Below are positions 14,801-28,920 of a stretch of 64,000 nt of DNA, piece after piece. The notes beneath the pieces were generated by a model. That model was not told the DNA's origin and did no database searches. It saw only the letters and a list, made by a program, of their open reading frames with translations. The stretch covers positions 70,420,845-70,484,844 of the forward strand of contig RSEF01000001.1 of the NCBI GenBank assembly GCA_003993805.1, read 5' to 3'. A program made the position numbers and the translations under genes. Origin of the DNA: Himantopus leucocephalus. Taxonomy: Eukaryota; Chordata; Aves; Charadriiformes; Recurvirostridae. Within the stretch, counting starts at the first letter, position 1. Each line of letters starts with the position of its first letter.

Positions 14801-17800
14801 CCACTTTTCCTGGCTGTTTAAATCAGCAGCTTTTCTTACATTGAAACAGAGTATCTATCATCATATTTTTCTATTCCTACATCCATTGCTTTCCTGTTGA
14901 ATGTGACTCCCTCTGCTCCATTTCAGCTGCCTGCCCTCCTTCAATCGCAAGGTGTCTGTAAGAGCCCCTGCAGAACGCAGTAGCTTGCAGCAAAGCCCTT
15001 ACAGGAACAATTCCCCCGTTCCCTCCCACCATCATTCCCCCAGCATCTGTGAAATCTCAGCAGTTAGGACTTGTCAGGCTGCACTAGAGCTTTGCATAGC
15101 TCAGTCTGAAAGAAGCCAGACAAGGTGAAAAGGAGAGGAATTTTTTCCAGCCCCTCTCTTTTTTTGACAAGTTGACGGTTTTATATGGGAAAAGATGAGA
15201 ACATGATGATTTTAAAAAAAAAAAAAAAGTAATAATTAGAGAGAATGTATGAGAGGGGGGTTAATCACGTGGTAGCTGAGAGGCAGTGAATCACTGCTGG
15301 CATGTGTCATGACAGCATCTTTGGACTGTGCTAAAATATCTTGCATTAAAAAGCCCTGTGTACCTGCCCCGAGTTGCTTGGTGATGTGCTGGGCACACTG
15401 GCCATTCTGAGGCACGGCTGAGGGCAGCTTGGATGTTTTTAGACTGCTTTAAATCTCATTGCCTTCCCAGCAAGTGCATGCATCCACTGGAGTTTTAAAT
15501 ATGACCTTGGAAGGGCAAAGTGTAAGACACACTGTGGCAGGGTGCCCTCCCAGACTGTCACAGCTCCAAGTTCCTCCATGCGCTCAAATCTAACAAGCCA
15601 GATCCCAAATTCCCTGTCTTCCCTCCTCCGTCTCTGTGCTGATTAATAATAGCAGAAGCTTCTGTGCTGTCTTCTCTTTTCTCACTCCTACAGTCTTGTA
15701 TTTAGATTGTTGCTAATAGCCATGGCTGTTGTTTCTCCAGCATCTTGGAAATCTTTGCAGCATCCAAAACTCACACTGTCCTTTCTATTCCTACTGCCAA
15801 ATCCCTTTATTACTGCTTTTATTGGCTGATATTGCACTGTGATTCAGTCATCTACCATTTAGTGCATGCCTACACTGGTATGAACTATAACATATCTCAG
15901 GTGACCTCTAAAACGTCTAGCCCAGGTACTGGCAGCAGTCTAGATATTACAAACTGAGGCACACAGTAAATGAATCCATGCAGGAGTGCAGCTGAAAATC
16001 TGCATGATTCTGTGGCCAGTTCATGAGATACCATTATTAAAAGTGCCTCAGACATCCGTATGATATTTGCAAAGTGCAAAGTGAATATAACAATAGTTTA
16101 CTGAGGAGCACCACACGCACACGTATTCACTCCTTCCTATGGACCTTATGCTGAAGTAAAACAAAAATTCAGTACGATGTTAGAGATGAAGAGCTAAAAG
16201 CATTAAATCAGAAACAGAAGATATTAATCCCTCTGCAAGTTGTACTTGTCTATAAAGTAAAATATAGATTTTTGTGTCACGAAAGATATATGGGACTAAA
16301 CTCTGTGCTGAAGTGACTCTCATTTTTCTCTTTCCACCACTTCCTGCCATGTTTTGAATTTGTGGCTGACTTCACACTGGTATGGGGTTTGTAATTTCAG
16401 TGTCTTAATTTTGTGACTTCTACTCATTTAAACCCTTATCTGTGAAGTTGCATGCAATTTCACCACAAAAAGGTTCTCAAGTCAGAAACATGGCCCTTGC
16501 ACACTGCCACTCAAAGCAGCCAAACAGCAGAATGACAGCAGCTGGAATGAAAAGCAATAGCAAAACAATAAGGACCAGCCTGGCCCTGTCAAACTGCCAT
16601 GCTCAGCCAGGCTGCTGTTAACAGGGCTCTGAAAGGGCTAGCCGGAGCTGTGATAGAAGGCAGTTCTGTCTCCTGCTAAAGAAAGCAGACATGCTGCATT
16701 TCCATGTAATCTGTGATGCTGGATTTCCCATCTTTCACGATTCAATCAATTTTTTTGTTGCAGAGAATAGGGGGCGGAGAACAGTAGGGAAGAGCACGGA
16801 TAAAAACTGTTTCATTGTTCCCTTCTTTGGACAGTCTGGTTTGGTTTATTTTATCTTGACTGTAGGAAAGGATAAAATAGCCTGCCTTAGGACTCCTGTA
16901 AACATTATTAGCAGAAAAGGCTTTGTTTGCTCTTCCCTTCATGATTGAAAGCTACAAGCTATTAACATCAGCTGTCATTTCTAAAAAGGCAGAGTATCAA
17001 CATTTTAGATACAGCTGTACCTAACAGTTGTCACTGTTCAAAAAACCAGGCACCAGCATCAGCCTGGCAAAAGAAGTGTGTAAGAGTAACACTAGGCAGC
17101 AAATAAAATATTGCTGGGGGAACAGCACCCACACCACCCTCTTTCTTCCCTCCTCTCAGTCAGTGGAATTCATAGCATTGCTGTCAAAACACAGACTTCC
17201 TAGTTGTGTTACTTTTAAAGTATTTTCAAAATTCATTTCTTAAGGACACACAGATTTATAATAGAAAATTCCTACAGTACTTCCTGACCCAAATATGCTC
17301 AGCTCCTGCAAGCCTGCTCAGTTCTCTTGACCCTCATGAAGCGATGCCAGCATAAACCACCACAAAACTGGCCCAACGCTGCAGCTTTCCACAGCTCTGC
17401 TATCTTCCTCACCCTTAACACAGCTCAGTGAGCGAGCTCAGACTGCGTTGGAGCCACACGCTCTGCTGGTCCTGCACATGGAGCTCCTCTTCAAACCAAG
17501 TTCATTCACATACCTGTGGCACCGTGCAGCCTTCAGAACTCATCTGCTGTGATGGGAGCTACCACTCCTTCTGCTCTGTCCCAGCTGCACCCAGGCTCAT
17601 TTCCATTCTCTCCCTGACAGCACTGAGTATCACTTCCCCCCTAACAGATTCCCAATTCCTCTCCCTGCTGGGACCTCTGAGCTTCACTTTTAACTGCCAC
17701 TGTGTGCTCTTTTCCAGCAAGTGGAACATAGACTTGCTTGATGCCGCTTATGATTGCTTAGCTATGAATGATGCAAGCTCTGTTTCTGACCCCATGTAAA

Positions 17801-20800
17801 AATTCCATGAACAGAGCTGGAAACAGAGATACAGCATTAGAATTGTTCCAGAATAATTAAACTGGTAGAGTATTTCTTGAGGACCATTTTGACCCCAGAA
17901 TATTTACTGTTTGACCAAAGCAGATTTTTCTGGACTTGGTTTGTGCAGATGTAAATGTCTCCTCTATTCTGGAATAGTTATTGCACAAATGCTTTTTGCT
18001 CAATAGCTATTCTTTCTATCACCCCACACTACCACGAGATAGAAGAAAGAGAAGAAAATTCACAGCATGGGGGAACTGTGGTCAGACCTTTCCTAAGGGA
18101 AGCTGGATTAATGAAGAGGGCCTGCTCCAGTTTATTTTTATTTTGCTGCCCTTCAGAGAAAACTTCCAAATCAGAAAGTGTTTGCTGGATGGCTTTCATT
18201 GCCTTGCTGCCAGACTAGTAACTGATTCTACCACCTCATTAGCTAATCCACTCTGAAATTAAATATGGACTGGATTCAACAGGCACATACACAGGAAGGG
18301 GTAAAGTAGACGAGTGTAATGGAAGTGTAATTGGTTTTGATGTGATGTAATGTCAGTAAATACTCTGCATTAATTAGCGTTCCAGGGCAATCTGTCTGGT
18401 CTCCCATCTAACTGCCCATAGAGGATGTTAGCTTATGGAGACATATTTACAGAGAAAGCTTTTTAGTTATTCCCCTGGTGTAAATGTCAGAATCAAATGA
18501 CATTGGGATGGCAAAAGGATATCGAATAAAACAAAATGCCTAGGATGGTAGTGTGCTTTCTTTACTTAGGCTATAAGGTAAATTTGCCCTCACTTACCTA
18601 AGGTTTTATAAGCACAATAAAATGACTTGCAGTCATGGTTTTCGCCTAACACTCTATCAGTTCTTACTTGATTTTTCAGTAAAGATGGCAAGGGACAAGA
18701 ATGTGTCAGAAGTAAAAACGGATTGGGAGGAACCACATTACCTGATGGCAAGTCCGACTGGGAATTCCTGGAGGTGGCCAAGCAGCAAGAGCTTGGCCAC
18801 AAAGGTTGCCAAATCAGGCAGCACTGGAAGGGACAAAAGCAAGCATGAAGGTGTCCCAGCCAGAGACTGCCTTGAGCAGTGACCCTACAAAGCACTGCAC
18901 CATGTGCCAGAACCCTTTGGAAAAAAAAAAAAAAAGGTCTTGTGCCTGCACAACAGGCACAGCCTGGCTGGCACCAAAACATCTTCTCTAGTCCACCTAG
19001 CAGATGATTTATTTTTTTTCAGTCTACTCCTTGTGGGGAGGAGATGATGGTTTTGCTGGGAGAGGTGATCAGACCTTGGGCTCCGTGCTGGGAGCCTGGG
19101 AAATCACAGCAGACCAACTTGGTGCCAGTGTGTTTGCAGAAGGAGGCCACCTCAAACAACAGAGATGGCTAAATGCTCAAAATGTGTTTTCACGGCTGTG
19201 ATAGTGAGAGGGGATAAATTCATGGAGTGCACTCTGCCTTGAAAATTACATAGCAATGTAAAGAATGGGAGTAATGAAAAAAAAAACCAACAGTAATGGT
19301 ATATTCAAGGCAGAAATAGGTGGAGTCCGAATCATTTCACTATAAGCTAATGATGTGTCTTTTGATCAAATTCACTTGCGTGATAGGCCAGCTATATTTT
19401 TTTAGCAATGACTAAAGAGAAATGCTTCACGCTATTATTAGTCCCACTGAACCACCTGTATTTTTCCACTTTCCCGGAAAGCTCATGTTCTTTTCAGCAC
19501 TATATGGACACAGTAGTAAAATTTTATTGTTTGCTCATGAGGTCACAGTACATGCCAGCCCCTGTCAGCAATGGCTGGTTTGCATTCAGAGTATACACCA
19601 CCACTTTATAAAATCAGCACAAGTTCAAATTGTAACTACACTACAGGAAAAAAATAATAGAAAAGCACATTCCCTAGGCAGAAAAACAACCTTCCAGTTT
19701 GTATTTCAATTAAGTATACAGGGGTGTTCACCTGTTACTGAAATTTCCCAGCTTACTAGAACTGAAATAAAGCATTTCATAACTGATGAAAATGAGGGCA
19801 TGATGGTTCAGTTCTTCTGATTGTCAGGCTCCCATGTAGCTCAGTGGAAATTTAGCCAAAAGCAAGAAGTCAGAGAGCCCCAGATAAAAATCAAAACCTC
19901 TCAGTAAATCAAGTGTAAAATGTCTTCCACTAATACTAATTCAGATTATAAATGGGTTCACTCTGAATGCACAGGTGCCCTTTTTCTGATTGCTTTATGG
20001 AAAGAATCCAATGGTGTGGTTTGCTGGCAAAAATTAGCTCATTTATGTCAATTTTTGAATCTGAAAATGTTATTATTCCTTCCAGTGAAGCAATTCAAAT
20101 AGTTTTGCAGACTGACTTAGGGACAGAAGCAGCCCATGCCATACTGCAAGTGTCCAGCTAAAAAACAACCAATGCAGCACAAGATTTCACACAGCAAATC
20201 CCTGCAGGAAGATGCTTGCAATTAACTTCCAAGAATGAATCCCTCCCATGCAGAACAGCATGTAGGAGCTGTTCAAGAACAACAGAGGTATAGAAGAGTG
20301 GAACCAAAATTTAAAAAAATTGAGAATTATTAGCTCATTTTAAAAATATTAGCGATTGTGGGATAAATATGACAGCTTAAGAACACTAACACATGACAAC
20401 TCAGGCTTTACCCAAGCCTGTGGCAAAGCTATCCCTCAGGCCCAGAGGAGGGGAGGGCAGAAGATGTGAAAGGGTGGCTGCAGCCCTCACCTTCGTGCTC
20501 TGTGGCAGCAGGACACATTGCCAGGCTCCCCAGGCACATCTCTGGACGCAGGTCCCTCTGGGCTGTCTGCTCTCTTTGCTCTGCTTGAGCTCTGTTTCAC
20601 TGTGCTCACTGACACCAGATTGCTCTGGCAGGAAAACAGGAGGAAAGCTTGTTTAATAAAGGCTGCAGCAGGGAACTCAATGGGCTTATACTTAAACATT
20701 GGAAACATTACAGAAAACATGAGGACAGACAACCAGGTAAGAGCTAAAGTCCAGCTAGCTCTGTGTGCTGCCTCCACACAGCCAAAAAAAGTTTGTGCTC

Positions 20801-23167
20801 TCTTCCCTTTCTCTTCTTTTGGCTATTGCTCCTCGACACCTTTGCTTTATCTGCTATTTTTTGCCTTTTCTTTTGCCTAGTGGGGATGAGTGCTTTTAGA
20901 GGTCAAGCATCAGCCCAGTCCTAAGAGCTGTCAATACAGACAGTGACCAGTGGCACCAGGGATAGAATAAGGTCGGGGCAAGTAAGACAATCGCTCAACT
21001 CCTAATTCATGTCTACTGCCAACTCAACAGCTGCATCTTGGAGACTTCCTAAATTACAGGTGGTAACTTTGCATTTAGCAGTCGTAAATAGATTGGGGTT
21101 TTTTCCTATGAATTTGTCCGATCACTCTTTGAACCTGTTTAAATTTTTAGCTATCGTAACAACCCGTCAGAAACAGTTCCACAACTTAAGCACGCACTAA
21201 GTTTTCAAGAAAGATCCCACAAAATGCGCATATAGGCTATGTAAAAATATGTTTAGATATAGGCTATATATCAAAATCTATACATGTATATATATCTTCT
21301 ATATATACATGTTTATATGTTTATACATATACTTACATAGCAAAGTTGGTCTTAGACCATTTCAGTGTGCCTCATACAGTGCAAGTCTTAACATGTTGGC
21401 CAGCTTGTAGGACAACAGACCCAGCTGTTCTATGGCGCTCTTACTCCTCAGACATTAACCTCTGTCCTGCATAAACCCACTTCTTGCTGTTCCCTCTCTC
21501 ACCTAGACTTTTATCTCCTGCTTCTATGTACACGAAAGCAGCGCTGATGACTCACATTCCACTCCTCCATTGCGTTTTAGGTTTATTCCCTACATGTACC
21601 CGACAGCTTCCCTGGCTGGAGCTACTGGGGTATGTTTCCAGCTGGCCTCCTGGTCTAGGTGGCAGCTGCATGTACTGGGCATTTTTGGAAACTAATAGCA
21701 GCATTCTTACATTTTGTACATTATGAAAAAAATATGTCCTGCATAAACATTACATAAAACAGTCATCTCCAGTGCATTCTCCACCTGTGCCAGATAGCAA
21801 ATGGACTCTGCAGGACACCATTAACATAAACAGTTGATAAAGAAATAAAACAGGCAGAAAACATCAGCAGTATTTCTCTTCACCATGCCACTTCATTCCT
21901 TTAGAGCCCGCTCTTGAAGAGAAATGGAGAGAAAAGCTGTGCCAAATGGTGCTTATAAACATGATGCCTCCTGCAGAGTGCCCTGCCCCTGGGATGCTGC
22001 AGTTTGGCAAAGAATATCTGGGATTAGGTCAAACCCAGGCATTCCCCAGAGGGCCAAGGATCATTATGGGGGAAGCTATCTGAAGCAGGGCTCAGGGATC
22101 TTCCAGACCAGCTCTTTGTAAAAGTAACTAGTGTCAGCTCTTCATGTTTTCTTTCAGTTGCATGGAAAAAAATCCAGATTTCCTTCTAAAATTTGTCAAC
22201 ATGCAAGCAGTTAAAAAGGGGTATGGAAGGACTAAATTTAAAGAAGTCACAAAGAGAAAGCCCATGAGTAGAGAAAAGCCTTAGCTTCATCACATGACTG
22301 TTTAATGTGTTTAATGGAGCAGACTGTTCTGATGAGGTAAAGACTAGAAAGCAAATAGCTTGAAGAGGCATAATGTGCTATGACGGAGAGCAGAGTAGCT
22401 GAGCAGAGGTTTCCCACCAAAGAACGGTGAGTTAAACTCCCTAAGCTCTTGGTATGGTATGAGCCTGGTGTGCTCAGGTCTTGCCGGATGTTTATAGGAA
22501 CAAACGATGCTATGGAAGCAGATTTTATTTCAGCTTTTTGTTCCAAGCCAAAAAGTATCTGTAATCCATTCTCTTCCCCATTAAAGTCTCTTGATGCAGA
22601 TCTGTTAACTGTTTTGAGCAGTAGTCTGTCTAATTTTATGAGTGCTGGTTTGCAAGCCTACCTGGCAGACTATGAAAACAAACTTCTCAGGAAAAAATGC
22701 TTTCTCTGGCAGGAGGCCAGGGTGTGCGCTGCTAGCACTAGATACACATAGGAAGAAAACGCATCCTGTCATCTCTACAACTTGCCAGGCAAAACCTCCT
22801 CGAAACTGCAGATCAAGCTTGCAAGTTTAGTTTTCTTTTGACTCATTTTCTTTGTGCACTTCACCATGAATCTGTCACCTTTCTCATCCAGTGTTTATTC
22901 AGAATTTATCATTTTGTCCTTTCCTCACATAAATCAAGCCGACTTTCTGGTGTAGATAGTGGTTACCCCTTCTGTCACTGAGGTGGAATGACTGCAAATG
23001 ACCAACCTCATCTACAAATCTTCCAACTCTGTTACCACAGCATGGCTGAGGTTCAATGCCTTTTTTTGCAAATAGGAAGATGAGATTTCTAGGAATGTCA
23101 GTTTAGTACTTCCAAAATTACCTGGTTGACATTATAAGAATTCAGATTCTTACACACGTTCTTTTGC
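11888..23167. other. Gene-free flank, unique sequence with minor simple repeats
   Basis: No protein-coding gene recognised. Open frames stay at or below about 130 codons and often overlap on both strands. Contents are a poly-A run near 15212, a poly-A run near 18919, an AT-rich microsatellite patch (21258-21335) and moderately GC-rich patches near 12620-12880, 17400-17720 and 20410-20640. The 15240-15640 block looks compositionally complex and could be a conserved element; this is only an impression. Confidence 0.5.
21258..21335. repeat. Degenerate TA/TATG-rich simple repeat
   Basis: Alternating TATATA, TACATG and TATATG motifs over about 80 bp, consistent with a decayed dinucleotide microsatellite. 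Confidence 0.75.
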
Positions 23168-23172
23168 CATGT
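23168..23172. repeat. Target-site duplication, left copy, CATGT
   Basis: Directly abuts LTR 1 and is identical to 23535-23539 on the other side. Confidence 0.8.
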
Positions 23173-23534
23173 TGTCGTGGTTTAGCTCCAGCTGGCAACA
23201 AAGAACCACGCAGCCACTTGCTCACCCCCCTACAGCTGTGGAATGGGGAAAAGAATCAGAAGAAAAAGGCAAAACTCATGGGTTGAGATAAAGCCAGTTT
23301 AACAGAACAGCGAAGAAAAGAGGAAAAGAACAATAACACTGATAGAGGGATGTACAAACACAATCACTGTACCATTGCTTGCTGACCAGACCCAGGAAGC
23401 CCCAGCCTGCTCCAAGTGGGGGCTTCCTGCGCCCTCCCCGCTATAGGCTGGGCATGGCTTACATGGTATGGAATACCTGTGTCCCATGCCAGATCCTTGG
23501 GAAAATGAACCCTATCCCCACCGGAACAAGGACA
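23173..23534 (-). mobile_element. Solo LTR of an avian endogenous retrovirus (LTR 1)
   Basis: This 362-bp element has TG...CA-type ends (TGTCGTGG at one end, AAGGACA at the other) and is flanked by perfect 5-bp direct repeats CATGT at 23168-23172 and 23535-23539. The sequence matches my recollection of a widespread bird LTR whose sense strand ends in TAAACCACGACA, so the sense strand is minus. A 5-bp duplication is usual for ERVL-like elements but not diagnostic. No gag, pol or env sequence is adjacent, so it is a solo LTR formed by recombination. It looks shorter than typical copies, suggesting internal deletions. It lies in the PTN 3' flank. Confidence 0.85.
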
Positions 23535-23539
23535 CATGT
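23535..23539. repeat. Target-site duplication, right copy, CATGT
   Basis: Directly abuts LTR 1 and is identical to 23168-23172 on the other side. Confidence 0.8.
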
Positions 23540-26280
23540 ATATGTATAAAATGTGTCTTCAGGTTTAAAGGCAGTGTTATCTTCTGCTGCACCCGTTTCT
23601 GGTGGGAATTTGTGTGTGTTGTCTTTTTCTTATCCCTTTTTCCATCTCCCACCCCTGTGAAAATCTGGAGTGTCTGGTCCTATCAAGAGATCCATGGGGC
23701 CTGTTGATTTCAGAGGTCAGAGGCGAGGCCAATTTTGTACAGCTGAGAAGGAGGAGGCTCAAATTCAGATATCTCAAAGGAACATAAGCCAAAGCCAAAA
23801 TGGATGATATTTTTCTTGCACTGTATACGAAAATATTAGCACTAAGACTAGTGTGGCAGGAGTACAAGAGATTGCAGAAATGTTATATAGGATATAAAGT
23901 ATAAGACGATTATTAACAGCCTTGATTTATTGTTCTTGTTTTCCAGATGGAAGTCCCTCACTGAGGGAATAGTGACCTTAAAAAGGTACCTTTATTAGGT
24001 GTGGTAGTCAGGCCTCTGAGGAAAGCAGCTCTGAAAGCCAGTGACCATGTTACTATGGTGCTCCTTCTACACTTCAGATTGTGATGACAAAATTGCTTGA
24101 ATAAATCCATGTATGTATTTTGGTTTCCACTTTCCTGCTCACATGTGCACAAAGTAAGCTCTATGCCTACCACTCCTGCTATTGCCTTTAGGGATGCAGC
24201 ACGTTCCTCTTGTTTTGTCTCGCATCACAGTTTGAAGGCTTCAGCTATGCTCACTAACAAACTTCTTCCATCGCTGATTGAGCCAGACCAACTTACATGA
24301 GCTGAAAATTGGGCACTTTTTCCAAAACACATTACTGTGATGGAAGACGTGTTTGCTTTATGATTTCCAATTTCCTTTTGGCTTAACCTCTCAGTCTCAC
24401 CTCTCATGTTTTATATTTCAATGAGGCATTTGCCTGCAGAATCTCCATTTCACAGTTTCTGGAAAGTCTCATCTGATTTCACTCAGAAAATCTCTCCACA
24501 GGTGAAAGTGCTGTATCAGAAAAGCAAAGGCTGCACCAGCAGATCTTACAGGAGTGCATGACAATTAGTGATAGCAGGACTAGTAATTCACACCGGAGAA
24601 TCAAAACCTTTTTACTTTAGCCCATTCCAAAGAGACCTGACTTTAAAGGCACAAAGAAAAATTAAGGACATGCTATCAGAAGGTTTGCTGAACACACAGA
24701 CCTCCCCACTTCTCCCAACAGGTCACATCCTTTGGAAGCTACTGCTTGAGGTACTGCTCTTGTCCCAGTCAGACCTGATCTCCACATCAAATACCATATC
24801 ATGCTCAATCAACTGACTACAAAGTCTTAAATTTCTACTATTGAAAAGATTATCTCTGTTCAGCTTCTTGACCACCACATCTCAAAGTTTCAAGAACTTT
24901 TGGTACTAGTTGACAAAGATCCTGGCAGCCAAAAGGACTGATTCTCTCTAGCTCAATTCTCAGATATCTGCAAAGCAAAAGGTTGTAGAAGTTCGTGGTG
25001 GAAGGGGGAGTTTGGTATCTTCAGTTACATCTGACCCATAGGAAAACACAAGTCTGGTCTGATTTCCAGGTTTTGGCTTAGATCCTCAAAGGTATTTTTA
25101 GGGATCTAATTAAAGTCTTGCAATGTTTCAGCAGGTGATTTAGAAAAAGATAAATGCGGTGACTACAGTCCTCGCATTGTTAGCGGAAGAAGCTAGATCT
25201 AGGAAATGGTAAACCCAGAAGTTTATCTGAGCTCCTCCCCACCTTGAAGGATTAAGGGTCCAGCTCATCTGGACTAGTTCCTTCTTAAGGTCCCAGACCC
25301 TGTATTCCTGTTGGTTTGCCCTACGCCTCCAGAAGAGCCCAGAGAGCAGGGAATACTCTTCTCAGGGACACAGGGAGAGTTATCTGGACGTAATCCTGCG
25401 TGCTTCAACACACCTAGGGGATGGGTCCCTTAATTCAGCACATGCTTTAGCTCCAACAGCTGGAGGTTCAGTCCCTGGAGGCAGTAATTTTCTCAGCCTG
25501 GCCTACTATATCTGCTACAGAAAAGAATAGACAATTGGTTTTTTATTTGCTTAGATTGCTGAAACCATGCTTAAAAACTTATATTTAAAAGGAAGTTCAG
25601 CCTTTCTTTTCAGAGGTGACATGATTTGGCTTTGAGGCAAAACCAGCACCAATTTGAAACGTGCCGGGAAGCATGTGGCAAATTCAGTGCCCCAACCCAT
25701 CAGCTGTAACTCATGGCTTAACTCAGTTTTCCTGAAGCTCCCAGAATGTGGCTGCCCCCCCTGGATCAACAGTACAGCCTGCCAGCCGCAGCCCCAGGCC
25801 TCCTTTCTTTGATGCTCACACCTCCCACCTGGCACTGAAAGCACAGATCCAAATATGTGTTTTTTGTCCTGGCAGAGGCTCCCACGTTCCAGGCATTTGG
25901 CTCAGAGCTCTTGTCATTGCAGCCGCTGATATGGATGCAGGGGAAGGAGCGTCAGGCTGGCGAGAGCTCGCCTGTGCCAAACAGAGAGCAAACGAGGAAC
26001 TGGGATGTGAACGAGAGGGGCCTGTGGGCACTATGATAATTTTTTCAAAGTTTACAGAGCCCCTTTCAACTGAAGAATTTAGAGAGATTTTTTGGCCAGA
26101 TCAGCTTTACGCAGAGAAAAGTAGTTAAGATACCAGTTTTAGGTCTCTCAGGAGATGCCTTGTGGGATGAAGCCCTAAATCTGTCAATGGGCAAAGCTAG
26201 ATAAGGAGTGGTCCTGCAGAGCTATTCCCAAACCATCCCCATTCTTGCTCCACGGCCCCTTCCTGTGCTCACTTGTTTCC
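23540..26280. other. Gene-free flank
   Basis: Unique-looking sequence without a recognised gene or repeat. Short open frames near 23577-23867 and 25551-26128 overlap on both strands and have no recognisable domain. The GC content rises from about 25740 onward toward the CpG-dense patch. Confidence 0.5.
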
Positions 26281-26660
26281 AGGAATTACTGGCCTGCTGT
26301 TGAGAAATGCGGCTTCGCTCTGGTTCCCAGCGTGGCCATGAAAGAAGCGGGGGCATCCGCATCCACATGAGCATTCATCCGGGGAGAGGAGCTTCCCCTC
26401 ACACCTGCTGCGTGGCACAAAGGACCCGGAGCCCGGCGGGGGGGCACTGCCCCTCGCCCAGCCTTCCCCCCTCCCTCCCTCCCTTGGCTGAGGCAAACAA
26501 GCGAACAAAAGCAGGGACTTTCTCTCCCCTCTGCCTCAACACTGATGTCAGGGCCAAGGAGGAGGCAGCGAGCTCTCCTCTTTCACCTCTCTCCGGTCCC
26601 GCTCGGGGCCACGTTACGTGGGCTGTCCTCCCTCCCCTCTGGCAAGAAAGATTTACGCTG
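26281..26660. promoter_or_regulatory. CpG-dense GC-rich patch, candidate promoter or enhancer
   Basis: By hand count, 19 CpG dinucleotides fall in these 380 bp, against a CpG-poor background on both sides. The patch includes a CCCGGCGGGGGGG run, a CCCTCCCTCCCTCCC pyrimidine run and ACGTTACGTG. No TATA box or matching first exon was identified. A 122-codon ATG frame (26307-26675, plus) crosses it but looks like a composition effect. It may be a CpG island of an unannotated transcript, a distal enhancer or simply GC-rich sequence. Confidence 0.35.
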
Positions 26661-28283
26661 GGACTTCAAATCTGATCACTTGCAGCCACAATCCATGGCC
26701 TTTTCCTTTTTTTGATCCCTATCATCAAAGCTGTTAGGGCCCCTTACTCTTAAAATTCTTAAATATCTTTGAAGTGCTGGATGTTATTGTTGCAGCTTGC
26801 TATCTTAACAGGAGGGCAAACTACCAGGCAAAACTCAGTTCAGCCTAATACACTTCATTTCCCTAAGCTCCCTCTACAGCTAGCGAAGGGAGAGGCCCTT
26901 CATGACATCTTTCAGATTTGCTAAATTAGCCCTCCATTCTGAATCACTTTCTGAATAGACTTGTCATGCTCCATTGACTACAGAGGGAGCCTAAGGACAA
27001 CCTCTGAGATTAACCTTCCACCTCACACAAGGGGATGGTGGGTACTTAGCATTGACAAATTGCATAAAAGTTTCTGAATCAAAGGTGTTAACTGAGACTG
27101 TATTACTAATCTACAGTACAAAGCACAATAATGGCTGTTAAATTGTTGTTGTCATTGCTAGTAGTAACAACAGCAAATAATGTCTATTTCTGCTTTTAAG
27201 ATTACAGTGTTTTTCACCTCCCTTGATGAAATCCATCTACTCCAAGGGACCCATAGCAAAAATGCTGCAAAATAGGAAGGTGGCTGCCTTCTCCGGTATT
27301 TGTTCTTCCTCTAAGAGCTTGTCATTATGCCTTTATTGTACCACTTTATTGTGACCCTCACATTAAGGTTGCGGAGCACTTACTCTTTTGGGTATGCACT
27401 GCACTGGAAGAAAATTTACTGCTCTTCTTCTTCCCGTCCTGGTAGACAGAGCAGTGGCTTATTTAGGCAGCTTTCCTGATAAGACAGCAAGTAGGTAGCA
27501 CTGACGATACACAGGCCCAGTTCAAATTCAGCTACTTTCAAACCCGTCTTTATCACAGGGAGCGTATGTTTTGTCTTTGCGACACTCAGTTCTGCAGGCG
27601 GCTTGATGGACCCCTGTCATCAACAGAGGACAACAGCAAAGAGAACAAATGTTGTACTTCACTCCCAGCCAAGGAGAAGCGGAGACCTGGGCCTGCCACT
27701 CCTTGGGTTTTTGGGAGGTGTCCTGTTGAATCAGTGGAACTATCTGCAGCACATAAAGCGCAGCACTGGTGTGATTTGTTACAGGACTGAGACACTACAG
27801 ATTGGAGGATCTTTATACATTATATCATGCGTCTCAAGACATTCCTCCAAGCTGAAAATGGACTCTTCATGCTCAGAATATATCCCAAATCAGGTCCTTA
27901 ACTCAACATAAATCTTTTTTAGTGTATTTTGTCAGAAGACAAGAGGAGAAATCTGTGGTCTTGCAGCAAGTTCTATCAACTGTCCAGGTAATCCTATTTT
28001 TGGGATGGGGCCCTTCAGCACCTCAGTCTGGGCCCTTTTTTGTGCCTTTCTCTGACACACGTACCTAATTTTTTGTTTTGTTGATCTTTACAACAGGGAT
28101 TCTATTCCAAAATCAGCTCTCCTCCTCAACATCTATCCCCAGAACTCCCAGCCCCACAGAAGTTTGGGGACTATTTACAACAATGACTCCATGCAACTGC
28201 AGACATCACGGACATGTCCCTTTCCAGGTAATCACTTACTCCCTGAGTTGTGGGTCAGTGGTACGTGGCCTAACCCCAAGCAG

Positions 28284-28345
28284 AGAGTGGAAGAAAGGAA
28301 GAAAGAAAGACAGCAAGGAAGAAAGAAAAAGAAAGAGAAGAAGAA
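28284..28345 (+). repeat. GAAA/GAAG purine-rich simple repeat
   Basis: About 60 bp almost entirely of A and G, built from AAGGAAGAAAGAAAG-type units. It is a degenerate microsatellite. Confidence 0.85.
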
Positions 28346-28896
28346 AGGCCAATAGGTATTATATTACCCCGTGTTACATCTTTTTGGCCACTACCTCCAC
28401 CATAAATGCTTTGAGGAGAAAGTGGAAGTTGGTCCATTCTTGCAGCTGGAGATTCCCTTTGCATCAAGCACATCCCGAGGCAGCCATTTTGTGAGACTGA
28501 GGCCCGCTGTGCTCCCTGGAGCGACACCAACCGCACTTGACTGAGGTTGAGTACCCAGGTCCCATGAGGATCTGTAGTGCTATGAAATGAATAATACAAA
28601 TACAAGAATTAATGTAATAAAAAAGCTAAAGTTTTTCAGACAGAAAAAAAAAATACTTGGGCGCAGAACCCTTTTATTATGAACAGCAGGTTTCTGAAGT
28701 TGTATATCAGGGTAAAAACCAAAACAAAACAACAACCCATATTTCAAATGCAATAGTATGCAAGTTAATCATTGTTACGGAAAGCTCCTTTCCTTTCCTC
28801 CATCCCCAGCTTATCACATTTTTCTTTTACTCTGCTTTCAGAACCTCCAGTAACACTTTGCAACTGCTAAATAGCTATCAATTAACTGAAAACATT

Positions 28897-28920
28897 TTTA
28901 TTTATTTATTTATTTATTTA
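28897..28920 (+). repeat. (TTTA)6 microsatellite
   Basis: Six perfect TTTA units, flanked by further T-rich sequence. Confidence 0.9.

Noticed and set aside
19830..19910. tRNA-like A-box (GTAGCTCAGTGG)
   Set aside because: No good B-box at the right spacing and no cloverleaf can be drawn, so it is a chance motif.
26307..26675. 122-codon ATG frame across the CpG-dense patch
   Set aside because: GC-rich sequence has few stop codons, an overlapping minus-strand frame is also open, and no domain or splice structure is visible.
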